Shown: positions 16,600-25,323 of the stretch, piece after piece | Numbering within the stretch: the first letter of the stretch is position 1 | Layout of the letters: each line of letters opens with the position of its first letter | NCBI GenBank assembly: GCA_964626015.1 | Contig: CAZVCC010000002.1 | Location: 1 to 64,000 of the forward strand | Source: CAIKZJ01 sp964626015 | GTDB taxonomy: Bacteria; Bacteroidota; Ignavibacteria; Tepidaquicellales; Tepidaquicellaceae | Reading direction: 5' to 3' | DNA length: 64,000 nt | Translations under genes and position numbers: made by a program | Notes under the pieces: generated by a model | The model's input: the letters and a program-made list of their open reading frames with translations, nothing else | What the model was told of the DNA's origin: nothing | The model's database searches: none

Positions 16600-18156
16600 T
16601 TATTTAATAATTTTCTTGCTAGTTAATTTTGCTTGAGTAAAAAGTGATAAATAATCTCTGCCACCCGCTTTTGAATCTGTTCCGCTCATGTTGAATCCTC
16701 CAAAGGGATGAACGCCCACAAGAGCACCGGTGCATTTTCTATTAAGATAAAGATTACCAACAAAGAATTCGTTGTCGGCTTTTTGCAGATTCTTCTTATT
16801 ACTTGAATATGCTGCTCCGGTCAGACCGAACATTGTGTTGTTCGCAATTTTCAGAGATTCATCGAAGTTCGATGATTTAATGACTGCAAGAACCGGTCCG
16901 AATATCTCCTCCTGAGCTATTGTATCCATAGGTTTTACGTCTTTTATTATAGTCGGTTCAATGAAATAACCACCTTCGAGTTCTTTACCGCCGTGAATAA
17001 TCGTACCGCCTTCTTTTACAGCAGTATTAATGTAATCCATAATCTTATTCTTAGAACCTTCATTAATAACAGGACCCATGTTAGGATTATCTTTAGCCTG
17101 AGCTACTTTTAATGTTTTCGCTTTTGTAACGAGTGCGTCACAGAATTTATCGTAAATGCTTTCGTCAACAATCACACGAGAACATGCCGAACATTTTTGA
17201 CCCTGGAATCCGAATGCAGATTGAATAGTACCCAGAACAGCATCATCAAAACTGTGTAGTTCTTTATCGACTATTATTGAATCTTTACCGCCCATTTCAG
17301 CTACGACTCTCTTTATCCATATTTGCTGCGGCTGTTTCTTAGCTGCGAATTCATTAATTCTTAAACCAACTTCCATTGAACCCGTGAATGAAATGTATCT
17401 AACCAGATGATGCTGAACAAGAACGTCACCTATTGAACCACCGCCTCCAGTGACGAAATTAAGAACACCTTTTGGTAGTTTAACTTCTTCCATAAGTTCC
17501 ACAAACATTTGTGCAATAGCAGGGGAGTCGCTTGAAGGTTTAAGTACTACTGTATTACCAGAAACGATAGAAGCAGTAGTCATACCCACTAAAATTGCAA
17601 GAGGGAAATTCCAAGGCGGAATAACAAAACCAACACCAAGAGGTATGTATTCAAGTTTATTTTTTTCACCTTTTAATTTTGTAAGGGGCTGGTCTTTGCT
17701 ATATCTAAGCATTTCCCTTGCATAGAATTCCATAAAGTCGATTGCCTCCGCTGTATCACCGTCAGCTTCAGCCCAATTCTTACCGACTTCAAATACCATC
17801 ATTGCGGAGAAATAATGCTTTCTTTTTCTCATGAGTTTTGCTGCTTTAAACAGATATTCAGCACGTTTTTCAGGTGCAACACGTTTCCACTCTTCAAATT
17901 TTGCGTTCGCTGTTTCAACTGCTTGCAGTGCCTGCTCAACTGAAGCTTTCTGAAAAGTACCTACAATCTCTTCAGGATTAGAAGGATTGCGAGACACAAT
18001 CTTTTCATCGGCGTAAAGTTTTTCACCTCCGATTATGAGAGGGTATTCCACACTAAATCTTTTTCTAACATCTTCAAGAGCTTTTTCAAAAGCTTTTCTG
18101 TTTTTCTTCTCCGTAAAATCAGTAAACGGTTCATTCTTAAATTTTGCGATTGCCAT
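16600..18156 (-). CDS. pruA: 1-pyrroline-5-carboxylate dehydrogenase (glutamate semialdehyde dehydrogenase)
   Basis: The enzyme oxidises glutamate gamma-semialdehyde to glutamate with NAD+, the second step of proline catabolism. The 518-residue stand-alone form has the catalytic Cys322 in GQKCSACSR, the general base Glu287 in VVAEMGGKD and the NAD-binding segment ISFTGSMEVG. N-terminal LIIGGEKLYADEKIVSRNPS is typical of the RocA/PruA type. No proline dehydrogenase gene is near. It begins a tightly packed run with a small lipoprotein and sucC, feeding glutamate carbon toward the TCA cycle. Confidence 0.92.
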   Translation of the reverse strand: MAIAKFKNEPFTDFTEKKNRKAFEKALEDVRKRFSVEYPLIIGGEKLYADEKIVSRNPSNPEEIVGTFQKASVEQALQAVETANAKFEEWKRVAPEKRAEYLFKAAKLMRKRKHYFSAMMVFEVGKNWAEADGDTAEAIDFMEFYAREMLRYSKDQPLTKLKGEKNKLEYIPLGVGFVIPPWNFPLAILVGMTTASIVSGNTVVLKPSSDSPAIAQMFVELMEEVKLPKGVLNFVTGGGGSIGDVLVQHHLVRYISFTGSMEVGLRINEFAAKKQPQQIWIKRVVAEMGGKDSIIVDKELHSFDDAVLGTIQSAFGFQGQKCSACSRVIVDESIYDKFCDALVTKAKTLKVAQAKDNPNMGPVINEGSKNKIMDYINTAVKEGGTIIHGGKELEGGYFIEPTIIKDVKPMDTIAQEEIFGPVLAVIKSSNFDESLKIANNTMFGLTGAAYSSNKKNLQKADNEFFVGNLYLNRKCTGALVGVHPFGGFNMSGTDSKAGGRDYLSLFTQAKLTSKKIIK

Positions 18157-18165
18157 ACGATATTA

Positions 18166-19323
18166 TTATTTATTAGTTAATGTTTTTATAATTAAATTGT
18201 GCAAATCCGGTCTTATTTCTCTGATGCCGTCATTTCCTCTTGAGGGATAAACCCTATTAGTAAGAAATATAATTATAATTTTTCTGTCTTTATCACACCA
18301 AACGCTTGTACCTGTATATCCAGTATGTCCAAAACAGTTCTCAGAAATAACTTCACCGCATGCTGAGCGGTATTTACCGATTGGTTCCTGTTTTGTTTCC
18401 CAACCCAATGCGCGTGTATTACGGTAAACGTCTGTAATATATTTCGAAGTAAACAGGTTAACAGTTTCCGGTTTAAACAATGTTTCTTCTCTGAGACCTC
18501 TTGTGTATGGATTGTAGTACTTACCCTCGTTTAAAAGAGTACGGACTAATGTGTAAATATCCCTCGGATTCGAGAACAAACCTGCATTTCCTGATATACC
18601 TTCCATTAGTGATGCTGCCTCATCGTGTACTTCGCCTTTAAGAAGTCTTTTCCTCCATGACCCGTCGTATTCAGTAGGAGGGATGTGTTTTATATCAGAC
18701 GGAGTAAATGTAGAATTCTTCATGTTAAGAGGCTCGAAGATTTCTGCGTTACAATAGTCGGATAAAGAAGTACCAGTAATTTTCTCAATTACCAGTCCGA
18801 GAGTTATAAAATTCAAGTCACTGTAAACATAATTTTTTCCTGTCTCATATTCAAGAGAGGTATTCATAATCGTTTCAACAACTTCGTTCCGTGAAGAACA
18901 AAACTGATTAAAAGGCATCCAAGCTTTTAATCCCGAATTATGAAGTAGAAGATTTCGTACGGTTACATTTTCCTTTCCGTTTGCGGCAAACTCAGGAAGG
19001 TATTCAGATACATTTGCATCGAGGTCAATAATACCTTTATCAAAAAGTTTCATAACTGCGGAAGTTGTAGCGATTACTTTAGTAAGTGATGCTAAATCAT
19101 ACATTGAAATTTCGGTAACACCTTCCTCATTTTCATCGTAAGTAAGCCCGCCGTAATATTTCTCATAAACTACATTATTCTCATTTCCGACCAATAAAGC
19201 CGCTCCCGGGAAATATTTATTAACTATTCCTTTTAGAATCAGATTATCAACTTCCGTGAAGTCATAAGCAATCCCGTTAGAATAAAATACCGCGAAAAGG
19301 AATATTAGGAAATATCTCTTCAT
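18166..19323 (-). CDS. serine hydrolase of the beta-lactamase/penicillin-binding (class C) family
   Basis: A signal peptide (about 1-19) precedes a class C-type fold. The nucleophile motif SLTK is at 79-82, the second motif is YSDLN, and the third is GHTGYTG near the C-terminus. These proteins include esterases, D-Ala-D-Ala peptidases and peptidoglycan-recycling accessory enzymes, so the substrate cannot be assigned. At 385 residues it is a single domain. It ends 9 bases before pruA and opens the long minus-strand run; the 200-base gap upstream probably holds a promoter. Confidence 0.88.
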   Translation of the reverse strand: MKRYFLIFLFAVFYSNGIAYDFTEVDNLILKGIVNKYFPGAALLVGNENNVVYEKYYGGLTYDENEEGVTEISMYDLASLTKVIATTSAVMKLFDKGIIDLDANVSEYLPEFAANGKENVTVRNLLLHNSGLKAWMPFNQFCSSRNEVVETIMNTSLEYETGKNYVYSDLNFITLGLVIEKITGTSLSDYCNAEIFEPLNMKNSTFTPSDIKHIPPTEYDGSWRKRLLKGEVHDEAASLMEGISGNAGLFSNPRDIYTLVRTLLNEGKYYNPYTRGLREETLFKPETVNLFTSKYITDVYRNTRALGWETKQEPIGKYRSACGEVISENCFGHTGYTGTSVWCDKDRKIIIIFLTNRVYPSRGNDGIREIRPDLHNLIIKTLTNK

Positions 19324-19480
19324 ATAGTGTAAATATATCTAAAATGGAGTCTTACTTCAATTTAAAAAGAAAGTCTTAAATATAAACAAAAAGGGCACAG
19401 TAGGTAAAAATATTGGGTAGCAATCAGAAATAACGAGGGTAATCAAATCATGAATAAAAACAAATAATGATAATGAAAAA

Positions 19481-19508
19481 GAAAGGGCTGAGAAAAATCA
19501 GCCCTTTC
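19481..19508 (-). terminator. hairpin after the dual-anchor lipoprotein gene
   Basis: An 11-base stem GAAAGGGCTGA (19481-19491) / TCAGCCCTTTC (19498-19508) has the loop GAAAAA. On the minus strand the stem is followed by TTTTTCATTATCATTATTTG, a good T-rich tail. It serves the gene ending at 19525. Confidence 0.85.
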
Positions 19509-19524
19509 CGTAAAAAGACTTACT

Positions 19525-20190
19525 TTACTTTTTTCTTCTAAGATAAATGAATCCCATCCCAAGCAAGAATATTATCGGGAGTTCCATACCGAACAGTCCG
19601 CATTTCTTACCTGCTTTAACAGTAGCAGTCATTTCAACATCAGTTTTCAAATCGGCGACTGTCTTTTCCCATTTTACTTTCTGACCGTCTTTGACTCCAT
19701 TTGTAGCAAGTACTTCACCGGGGAATTCAAACTCGTAAGTAAGTTTGTACTCTTCCATTCCCATGTTCTTTGCACTTGAAGTATCCTGAAGAAGGACATA
19801 TTTGAAATCCTTTCCTTCTTTCCCGTCTACCCAGCTTGCTTTAATTTTCTTGAACGCAGAGGCATCGGAAAGTTTATTGATGTCTTTAAATTTGACATTC
19901 AGGGTAACGACTGACATTGAATCATTAGTAGCATTCTTTTCAATCTTTATATCACTTGGTTCAGTATTTGATGAAGTATAATTGGATTTAACTTTTGCTT
20001 CAGTAAAACCGAAACCTGAAAGCTCATCACCAGAGACATTTGATGACTTTGTCCAATATTTTACACTCATAGTTCCAGAACCATCAGAACTGAGTTTTGT
20101 CTTTTGATCGACATTAACGCATCCTGAAAGAAATAATGCAACTGCAAACAAAATAGAAACAGACAGTACAGATTTAAAGAGCATTTTCAT
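19525..20190 (-). CDS. lipoprotein with additional C-terminal membrane anchor, unknown function
   Basis: The 221-residue product has a clear lipobox ending at Cys24 (ALFLSGCVNVDQ). The mature part is beta-rich and charged, beginning with a repeated-looking SSDGSGTMSVKYW segment. Its last 25 residues form a second hydrophobic segment followed by a basic tail (KKCGLFGMELPIIFLLGMGF, then IYLRRKK), shaped like sortase-style CTERM signals or a plain tail anchor. No enzyme motifs were seen. It could span the periplasm between two membranes or be processed at the C-terminus; both are inference. Confidence 0.75.
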   Translation of the reverse strand: MKMLFKSVLSVSILFAVALFLSGCVNVDQKTKLSSDGSGTMSVKYWTKSSNVSGDELSGFGFTEAKVKSNYTSSNTEPSDIKIEKNATNDSMSVVTLNVKFKDINKLSDASAFKKIKASWVDGKEGKDFKYVLLQDTSSAKNMGMEEYKLTYEFEFPGEVLATNGVKDGQKVKWEKTVADLKTDVEMTATVKAGKKCGLFGMELPIIFLLGMGFIYLRRKK

Positions 20191-20365
20191 TTGACTCTCC
20201 CTCGTTTAGTTTAGAAAGCTAAAATTAAACACTCTTACAACAAAAAGCAATATTTAAATTTTGAGACTGAAATTACAAATACTTATTTGTAAAGATGCGA
20301 CAAAATAATTTCATTTAATAGTTTCCAGAAATTTTATACATTATTGAATAATCTAACTAAAAATT

Positions 20366-23338
20366 ATGAAAAATTTATTTGTCTTACTTGTTATATTTGC
20401 CTCATTTCTTCAGGCAAATTCACAAACAATAACGGGCGCATATCCTTTCCCTTATGCAAATTCATACAACTATCTATGGGGAATAACTCAGCGCAACGAT
20501 ACTCTCTGGATAGGGTCCGATTTTAACGGAACGGGGTATCCTACATCAATGATGTACAAAGTCACGAAGCAGGGTGTTATGGTTGACAGTCTGGTAACAC
20601 CATTTACATTCAACCACGGCCTTGCATGGGACGGGACAGGATTCTGGATAGCAGAAGATTACAGATCCTCAGGGGGAAGAATATACAAGATTAATTCACT
20701 CGGAGCTAAGATAGATAGTATTTACACGAACTCAACTCTTGCGGGTATAGGCGGCATAGCTCTGGACGGTAATCATTTGTGGGTAGCTATTTACTCGCCT
20801 GATTTCACGACTTATCCTAATGCATTTGCATACAAAATTAATCTTACGACTAAACTTGCAGTAGATACAATACCGTTAAGAGGAAGACAGGTTCAGGGAA
20901 TTGCTGTAAAAGGCGATACGATATTTTATGTAAACGATAACTTCCATTCGGAGCCTGAGCGGATTTATGCATACAGCCAGACGACAGGAGATACATTGTT
21001 CTCATTTCCTTCGCCTGACACAGACGGAGACTGTGACCCAAAAGGTCTTTTCTATGACGGGACAAATTTATGGCTAATGGCATTCAGACCGGGAGGAACC
21101 TCATTCGCCTTCAGAACTCTGTACAAATATCAAATCGGTGGACAGGGGAATCCTCTGATAACTACATCGACTAACCTAATTGATTTCGGTAATGTACCGG
21201 TTGGGACGACATCAAACCAGACTCTAAACATTTCGAACAATGGAGTTGCAAAGCTTATAATATCGGGAAAGAACATTACAAATCCAAGGTTTGGGATAAC
21301 ACCGAGCGGAGTACCTGACACGATTAATCCGGGTCAGAATAAAGATTACACTGTTACATTCAATCCGCTTGCCTACGATTCATTATCAGCTCAGCTACAG
21401 ATAGCAAGCAATGATTTAATAACACCGATAAAGGTAGTAAATTTAAAAGGTAAGGGTGTGTTTACCGGAGCGACTATTGCATTATCAGCAAACAGCTTTG
21501 ATTATCAGCAAAGACGCGTAAACTCACTATGCGGTTATCTGTTTACGGTAACGAATCAGGGAAATGCAAACTTAAACATTTCCTCGATGCAGTTTAATTC
21601 AGCACGATACAGAATTGATACAGTGGGAATACAATTCCCATATACTATATTACCGGAAGCTTCAAAAGTATTCAGGGTGTGGTTTAATCCGAATTCAGGA
21701 GCAACATTTAACGATACATTGAAGATAAACTCAAATGCTACGAACTTACCAGTTGCTAAGATTTCATTAACAGGTACAGGAAATGCGAATCCAATAGTAC
21801 TTGGAAATACTATGTGGTCAGCAAACACTCCGGACAATCCATATACATCTTCGGATGATCCTCAACCAACGAGCATGAAACAGATTAATGACGTGAACGG
21901 TGACGGTGTAAACGATATGATTGTTTGTTCAGGAAACTACTTAACAACTTGCTGGAATGGTAATGCTTCTGTAAACGGAGATATACTATGGTCTTTTAAT
22001 ACCGGTTACGATAATAACAACACGGGTTCGGTAGCATGGGAAGACGGAATGCAGATACGTGATGACGTTGACGGTGACGGAATACAAGACGTTGTTATTG
22101 GATGTGCCGGGGGTAATGAAATGGTATATACAATATCAGGCAGAACAGGCAGGCAAATCTGGGCATACGGTGATTCAATATCATATTCTGACGGGGATAT
22201 TGAAGGTGTAAGAGCAGACAAAGATTTTAACGGTGACGGAGTTAAAGATGTATTAATTTCTGCAAGCGGAACGGGCAGTTCCGGAACTGGCGGAAGGCAT
22301 GCGATAATATGTGTCAACGGACTTAACGGAAATGTTATATTTTACGTTACACAGAATTCAGAATTTACTGGTGATATAGTATCAACGCAGTACGGCGCAG
22401 CTATTGGCTGGGGAAGCAATGCCGGCTCGTATTCTGTTCACGGTACTGATAACCTTGGAAACGGTACATGGGCATTTTCAAACGTAAATGGAAAAACATG
22501 GAGCATGAGAGTTGTGCCAACGACTGATGCCGATACGTCGAAAGAGATTCTTGGATTTTACGGTTTTGCAGGAAAAGTATTTTCGGTTGAAGCAGAAACC
22601 GGTGCTGAAATGTGGACAGTTACACTTGGTTCTGCAAATGCTGGATTTATTAAGGTGCTGGATGACCTTGATTCAAACGGTTCGCCAGAATTTACTCTTT
22701 CAGGACCACAGACTGTTTTCAGAGTAGATACAAAAACTCAAAACATTTTATGGAGTTATTCTCCAGCTTCATCGTACATACGCGGCGTTGATATGTTGAG
22801 CGATGTAAACGGAGACGGAAAGAAAGACATAATAGTTGGAATGCAGACTCCGGGTAACGTTATAGTACTAAACGGAGCCACAGGAGGAGTAATATTCACT
22901 TACTCATTTGGTTCGACTGTAACCTACAGAGCAGATAGGGTGAGTGCATTAAATAGTATAGACGGAAATTCGACTACAGAATTCATGGCAGGCTGCAGAG
23001 ACGGGAAGTTGATTTGTTTCAGCGGCGGACAGAACATACCAGTGGGTATAAGCGGAACAGCCGGAGAGATACCAACGAATTATGATATATCGCAGAACTA
23101 TCCGAACCCGTTCAATCCGACAACGAACATTAAGTTCTCATTGCCGAAAGATGAATTGGTTTCTATAAAAGTGTATGATATACTCGGCAAAGAAGTAGCG
23201 ACAATTATGAATGAAAACAAACCGGCAGGGAATTATGAAGTAAACTTCAATGCATCTGCATTAAGTTCAGGAGTTTATTTTTACAGGATGAATGCGGGCA
23301 GTTTCAACAGTATTAAACGTATGGTTGTTCTTAAATAA
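20366..23338 (+). CDS. large T9SS-exported protein with beta-propeller, choice-of-anchor and FG-GAP/VCBS-like repeats
   Basis: The 990-residue product has a signal peptide (about 1-20). About 25-255 look like a six- or seven-bladed propeller (repeated ALDGNHLWVA-type strands). Two immunoglobulin-like choice-of-anchor/ASPM-SPD-2-Hydin domains follow (LIDFGNVPVGTTSNQTLNIS and a second near 370-460). Then come repeats carrying calcium-binding-like DxNxDGxxD loops (DVNGDGVNDMIV, DVDGDGIQDVVI, DFNGDGVKDVLI). A T9SS type A domain starts at NYPNPFNPTT. No catalytic motif is seen, so an adhesin or surface-layer role is plausible. Confidence 0.88.
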   Translation: MKNLFVLLVIFASFLQANSQTITGAYPFPYANSYNYLWGITQRNDTLWIGSDFNGTGYPTSMMYKVTKQGVMVDSLVTPFTFNHGLAWDGTGFWIAEDYRSSGGRIYKINSLGAKIDSIYTNSTLAGIGGIALDGNHLWVAIYSPDFTTYPNAFAYKINLTTKLAVDTIPLRGRQVQGIAVKGDTIFYVNDNFHSEPERIYAYSQTTGDTLFSFPSPDTDGDCDPKGLFYDGTNLWLMAFRPGGTSFAFRTLYKYQIGGQGNPLITTSTNLIDFGNVPVGTTSNQTLNISNNGVAKLIISGKNITNPRFGITPSGVPDTINPGQNKDYTVTFNPLAYDSLSAQLQIASNDLITPIKVVNLKGKGVFTGATIALSANSFDYQQRRVNSLCGYLFTVTNQGNANLNISSMQFNSARYRIDTVGIQFPYTILPEASKVFRVWFNPNSGATFNDTLKINSNATNLPVAKISLTGTGNANPIVLGNTMWSANTPDNPYTSSDDPQPTSMKQINDVNGDGVNDMIVCSGNYLTTCWNGNASVNGDILWSFNTGYDNNNTGSVAWEDGMQIRDDVDGDGIQDVVIGCAGGNEMVYTISGRTGRQIWAYGDSISYSDGDIEGVRADKDFNGDGVKDVLISASGTGSSGTGGRHAIICVNGLNGNVIFYVTQNSEFTGDIVSTQYGAAIGWGSNAGSYSVHGTDNLGNGTWAFSNVNGKTWSMRVVPTTDADTSKEILGFYGFAGKVFSVEAETGAEMWTVTLGSANAGFIKVLDDLDSNGSPEFTLSGPQTVFRVDTKTQNILWSYSPASSYIRGVDMLSDVNGDGKKDIIVGMQTPGNVIVLNGATGGVIFTYSFGSTVTYRADRVSALNSIDGNSTTEFMAGCRDGKLICFSGGQNIPVGISGTAGEIPTNYDISQNYPNPFNPTTNIKFSLPKDELVSIKVYDILGKEVATIMNENKPAGNYEVNFNASALSSGVYFYRMNAGSFNSIKRMVVLK

Positions 23339-23351
23339 GTCATGCTAACTA

Positions 23352-23382
23352 TCACCACTCAGACTTCGTGTCTGAGTGGTGA
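23352..23382. terminator. bidirectional hairpin between convergent genes
   Basis: A 13-base perfect stem TCACCACTCAGAC (23352-23364) / GTCTGAGTGGTGA (23370-23382) is capped by TTCGT. TTTTCATTT follows on the plus strand; on the minus strand the tail is weaker. It separates the large T9SS gene from the convergent gene ending at 23395. Confidence 0.88.
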
Positions 23383-23394
23383 TTTTCATTTCAT

Positions 23395-23913
23395 TTATTC
23401 CTTTGTCAATTCAGCTTTCTGAATAACATAAACCGGATAAGATAAAACTTCATTCTCGCCTGAGCCGGTAGAACTTGATTTGCTTATTTGAGCTGAGGTG
23501 ACTTCAGCGTAAATTTTACCTGCCTTTAGTTCATACCTTGAACTTAACAGAATGTTTTTAGTTTCAAAAAATGAGTTAAACTGGTTATCACCGAAGAAGA
23601 AATCTATTAATATAGTGTTGTCTTCATCGAGAATCCATTTGCCGTTGTCAACATCTTTGCCAACCATAAAGTAGTTTTTCTCCATTTTTGAAGCTCCTTC
23701 ACCGTATGTAGTTTTCCAAGAATATTTATTTGGCGTATCTGTTTTTGAGATAGAAAGATACATGTTAACCTCGCTTGACTTGCCAGCGGTTATGATTAGG
23801 AGTTTTCCTGTCCAGTTACCGAGCCAATCGGATTCGTTGAAGTTATTCTTGTTTTGAGAAAAGGAAAGCGAAACAGTTAGAAACAGAAAAAGAAATAATG
23901 TATGTTTTTTCAT
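23395..23913 (-). CDS. secreted protein of unknown function
   Basis: The 172-residue product has a signal peptide ending near SLSFSQ (residue 20). The mature part starts with a DWLGNWTGKL segment and continues as alternating strands, suggesting a small lipocalin-like or beta-barrel fold. There is no lipobox, sorting domain or catalytic motif. It is 31 bases downstream of the DUF6266-like gene on the same strand and probably cotranscribed. No family is recognised. Confidence 0.7.
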   Translation of the reverse strand: MKKHTLFLFLFLTVSLSFSQNKNNFNESDWLGNWTGKLLIITAGKSSEVNMYLSISKTDTPNKYSWKTTYGEGASKMEKNYFMVGKDVDNGKWILDEDNTILIDFFFGDNQFNSFFETKNILLSSRYELKAGKIYAEVTSAQISKSSSTGSGENEVLSYPVYVIQKAELTKE

Positions 23914-23944
23914 TAGTTATTTATTTTATTGTATGTAAAATTCA

Positions 23945-24733
23945 TTAATCGTATTTAATAAATGATTCTTTGTTAGTTTTTGGAGGCGGAGGAGGGGGCT
24001 TGTACAGAATTTCCGAGGGTAATTCGCCTTTTAGGTAAAAGCCGCCATTTTCTGCCCAAGTATAAACTTTTTTAGTTTCATTAATACTAACTATGACAGG
24101 GAAAACGATAACTGTGTTAAAATCATCGATGAATGAAAAAGCTCCTTTTTCAGATGAGAAATTGAAGCCTGATTTTTCAAGAGGAATTATTTCAATTCCG
24201 TTAAGTATTTCCGACAGAAGCATACTCACTGTTTTATTTTTAGACTTCGGGTTTACCGGGTCTTTAGCATAAATGAGGGAAACGAATGCGTAGGGAGGGT
24301 CAAAATCCTCATTCTGCTTTTTATATACTTCAGATCCATAAGCAATATGAAAACGAATTTGGAGACTATCACAATCGAGAATAATACCTTCATTTTCATA
24401 GGAAAAATTTGGAGGTAAGATATGACAGTCGGAATTAATCCCATAAGATTTTATGGAATTATAATTATGTTTAAAGATTTTGAGGTTTGAGTATGCACCG
24501 GGTTTATTTGAGAACAACCATACATTTTTAATTATATCAGATTGATTTAGAAAATTACTGAATTTTGTAACGCGTGCAAAGAGATTCTCATTCTTTTGCA
24601 CAGCTTCAGAGTTTGATTTCCTGTAAGATTCTGCGAGTTTTGAGGCAACTGTCTTTTTATTCAAGTTTCTGAAGACAGTATCACCAACTTTGCCAGTAGG
24701 AGTACCGAGTACGCCATGTCTGATTCTTGCCAT
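23945..24733 (-). CDS. DUF6266-like protein
   Basis: The 262-residue product starts MARIRHGVLGTPTGKVGDTV, the pattern I associate with DUF6266 proteins of Bacteroidota (MARIKNGILGGFSGKVG style). There is no signal peptide or membrane segment. The C-terminus has a run of seven prolines (KPPPPPPPK-like) followed by an acidic tail. Function is unknown; the N-terminal motif suggests an ordered assembly or interaction module. A notable 11-base-phased array lies 125-175 bases upstream of its start. Confidence 0.7.
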   Translation of the reverse strand: MARIRHGVLGTPTGKVGDTVFRNLNKKTVASKLAESYRKSNSEAVQKNENLFARVTKFSNFLNQSDIIKNVWLFSNKPGAYSNLKIFKHNYNSIKSYGINSDCHILPPNFSYENEGIILDCDSLQIRFHIAYGSEVYKKQNEDFDPPYAFVSLIYAKDPVNPKSKNKTVSMLLSEILNGIEIIPLEKSGFNFSSEKGAFSFIDDFNTVIVFPVIVSINETKKVYTWAENGGFYLKGELPSEILYKPPPPPPKTNKESFIKYD

Positions 24734-24856
24734 TCTGAATGTTAAATTTGTTTAAAAATGAACATAATATATAACTAAAAAACTTCGTTCGGGTTCAAAA
24801 TGTACACTTACTTCATATAAGGTCTATATATCTGCCATACAAGGTATATATAAGGA

Positions 24857-24910
24857 ATGTGTAATTCAAGTGTAAAGACAGTGTTAGCAGAGTGTGATTA
24901 AAGTGTAGAA
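24857..24910 (-). promoter_or_regulatory. five 11-base-phased direct repeats (PhoB/PhoP-box-like array)
   Basis: On the plus strand TGTGT (24858-24862) and AGTGT at 24869, 24880, 24891 and 24902 recur at exactly 11-base steps. On the minus strand the units read CTACAC, TCACAC, TAACAC, TTACAC, TTACAC. This is close to the TT(A/C/T)ACA half-sites with 11-base period bound by PhoB/PhoP-type OmpR-family regulators. An AT-rich TATATA stretch lies just downstream on the minus strand, ahead of the gene starting at 24733. Binding by such a regulator is inference; none is encoded here. Confidence 0.5.
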
Positions 24911-25323
24911 GTGATTCATTTTTGAGGTTTTTGTTAAAGTAATGCATATTAAGCAAATTGTTTAATATATATTGCTTTACATTTAACAATATTAATATAC
25001 TAAAAATAATTTAAAATGTCAAGAAAAAAGTGAAAACCTGGAAGAAATTCTTTATAAAGTAATAATTTAATAGTTCTTAAATTACGAGTGCACACGGAAT
25101 ACATTGATTTATTTTGATTATTACTGATTTAGAACTTAATGAATAGAAAACGGATGTAACGGATAAGAAGGTTAACAGGGATAAGAAGTTTAAAATATCA
25201 TCAGCGGGACAGGAAAGGAAGGAATAGTTCAGAGTATCGGTAATCTTTATAATCATGGATTTTACAGTATAAATATGATATTTTGATGCCACAATAAACT
25301 GTAATAGTTTGTTACATAAATAT
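24911..25323. other. intergenic stretch with degenerate GGATAA-type repeat
   Basis: No gene is supported. The first part is AT-rich. At 25146-25188 the tract AAAACGGATGTAACGGATAA followed by GAAGGTTAACAGGGATAAG looks like a decayed relative of the CACGGATT repeats at 2.7, 8.3 and 26.4 kb. The remainder up to 25323 is the leader of the next plus-strand gene, with no recognised riboswitch. Confidence 0.5.
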
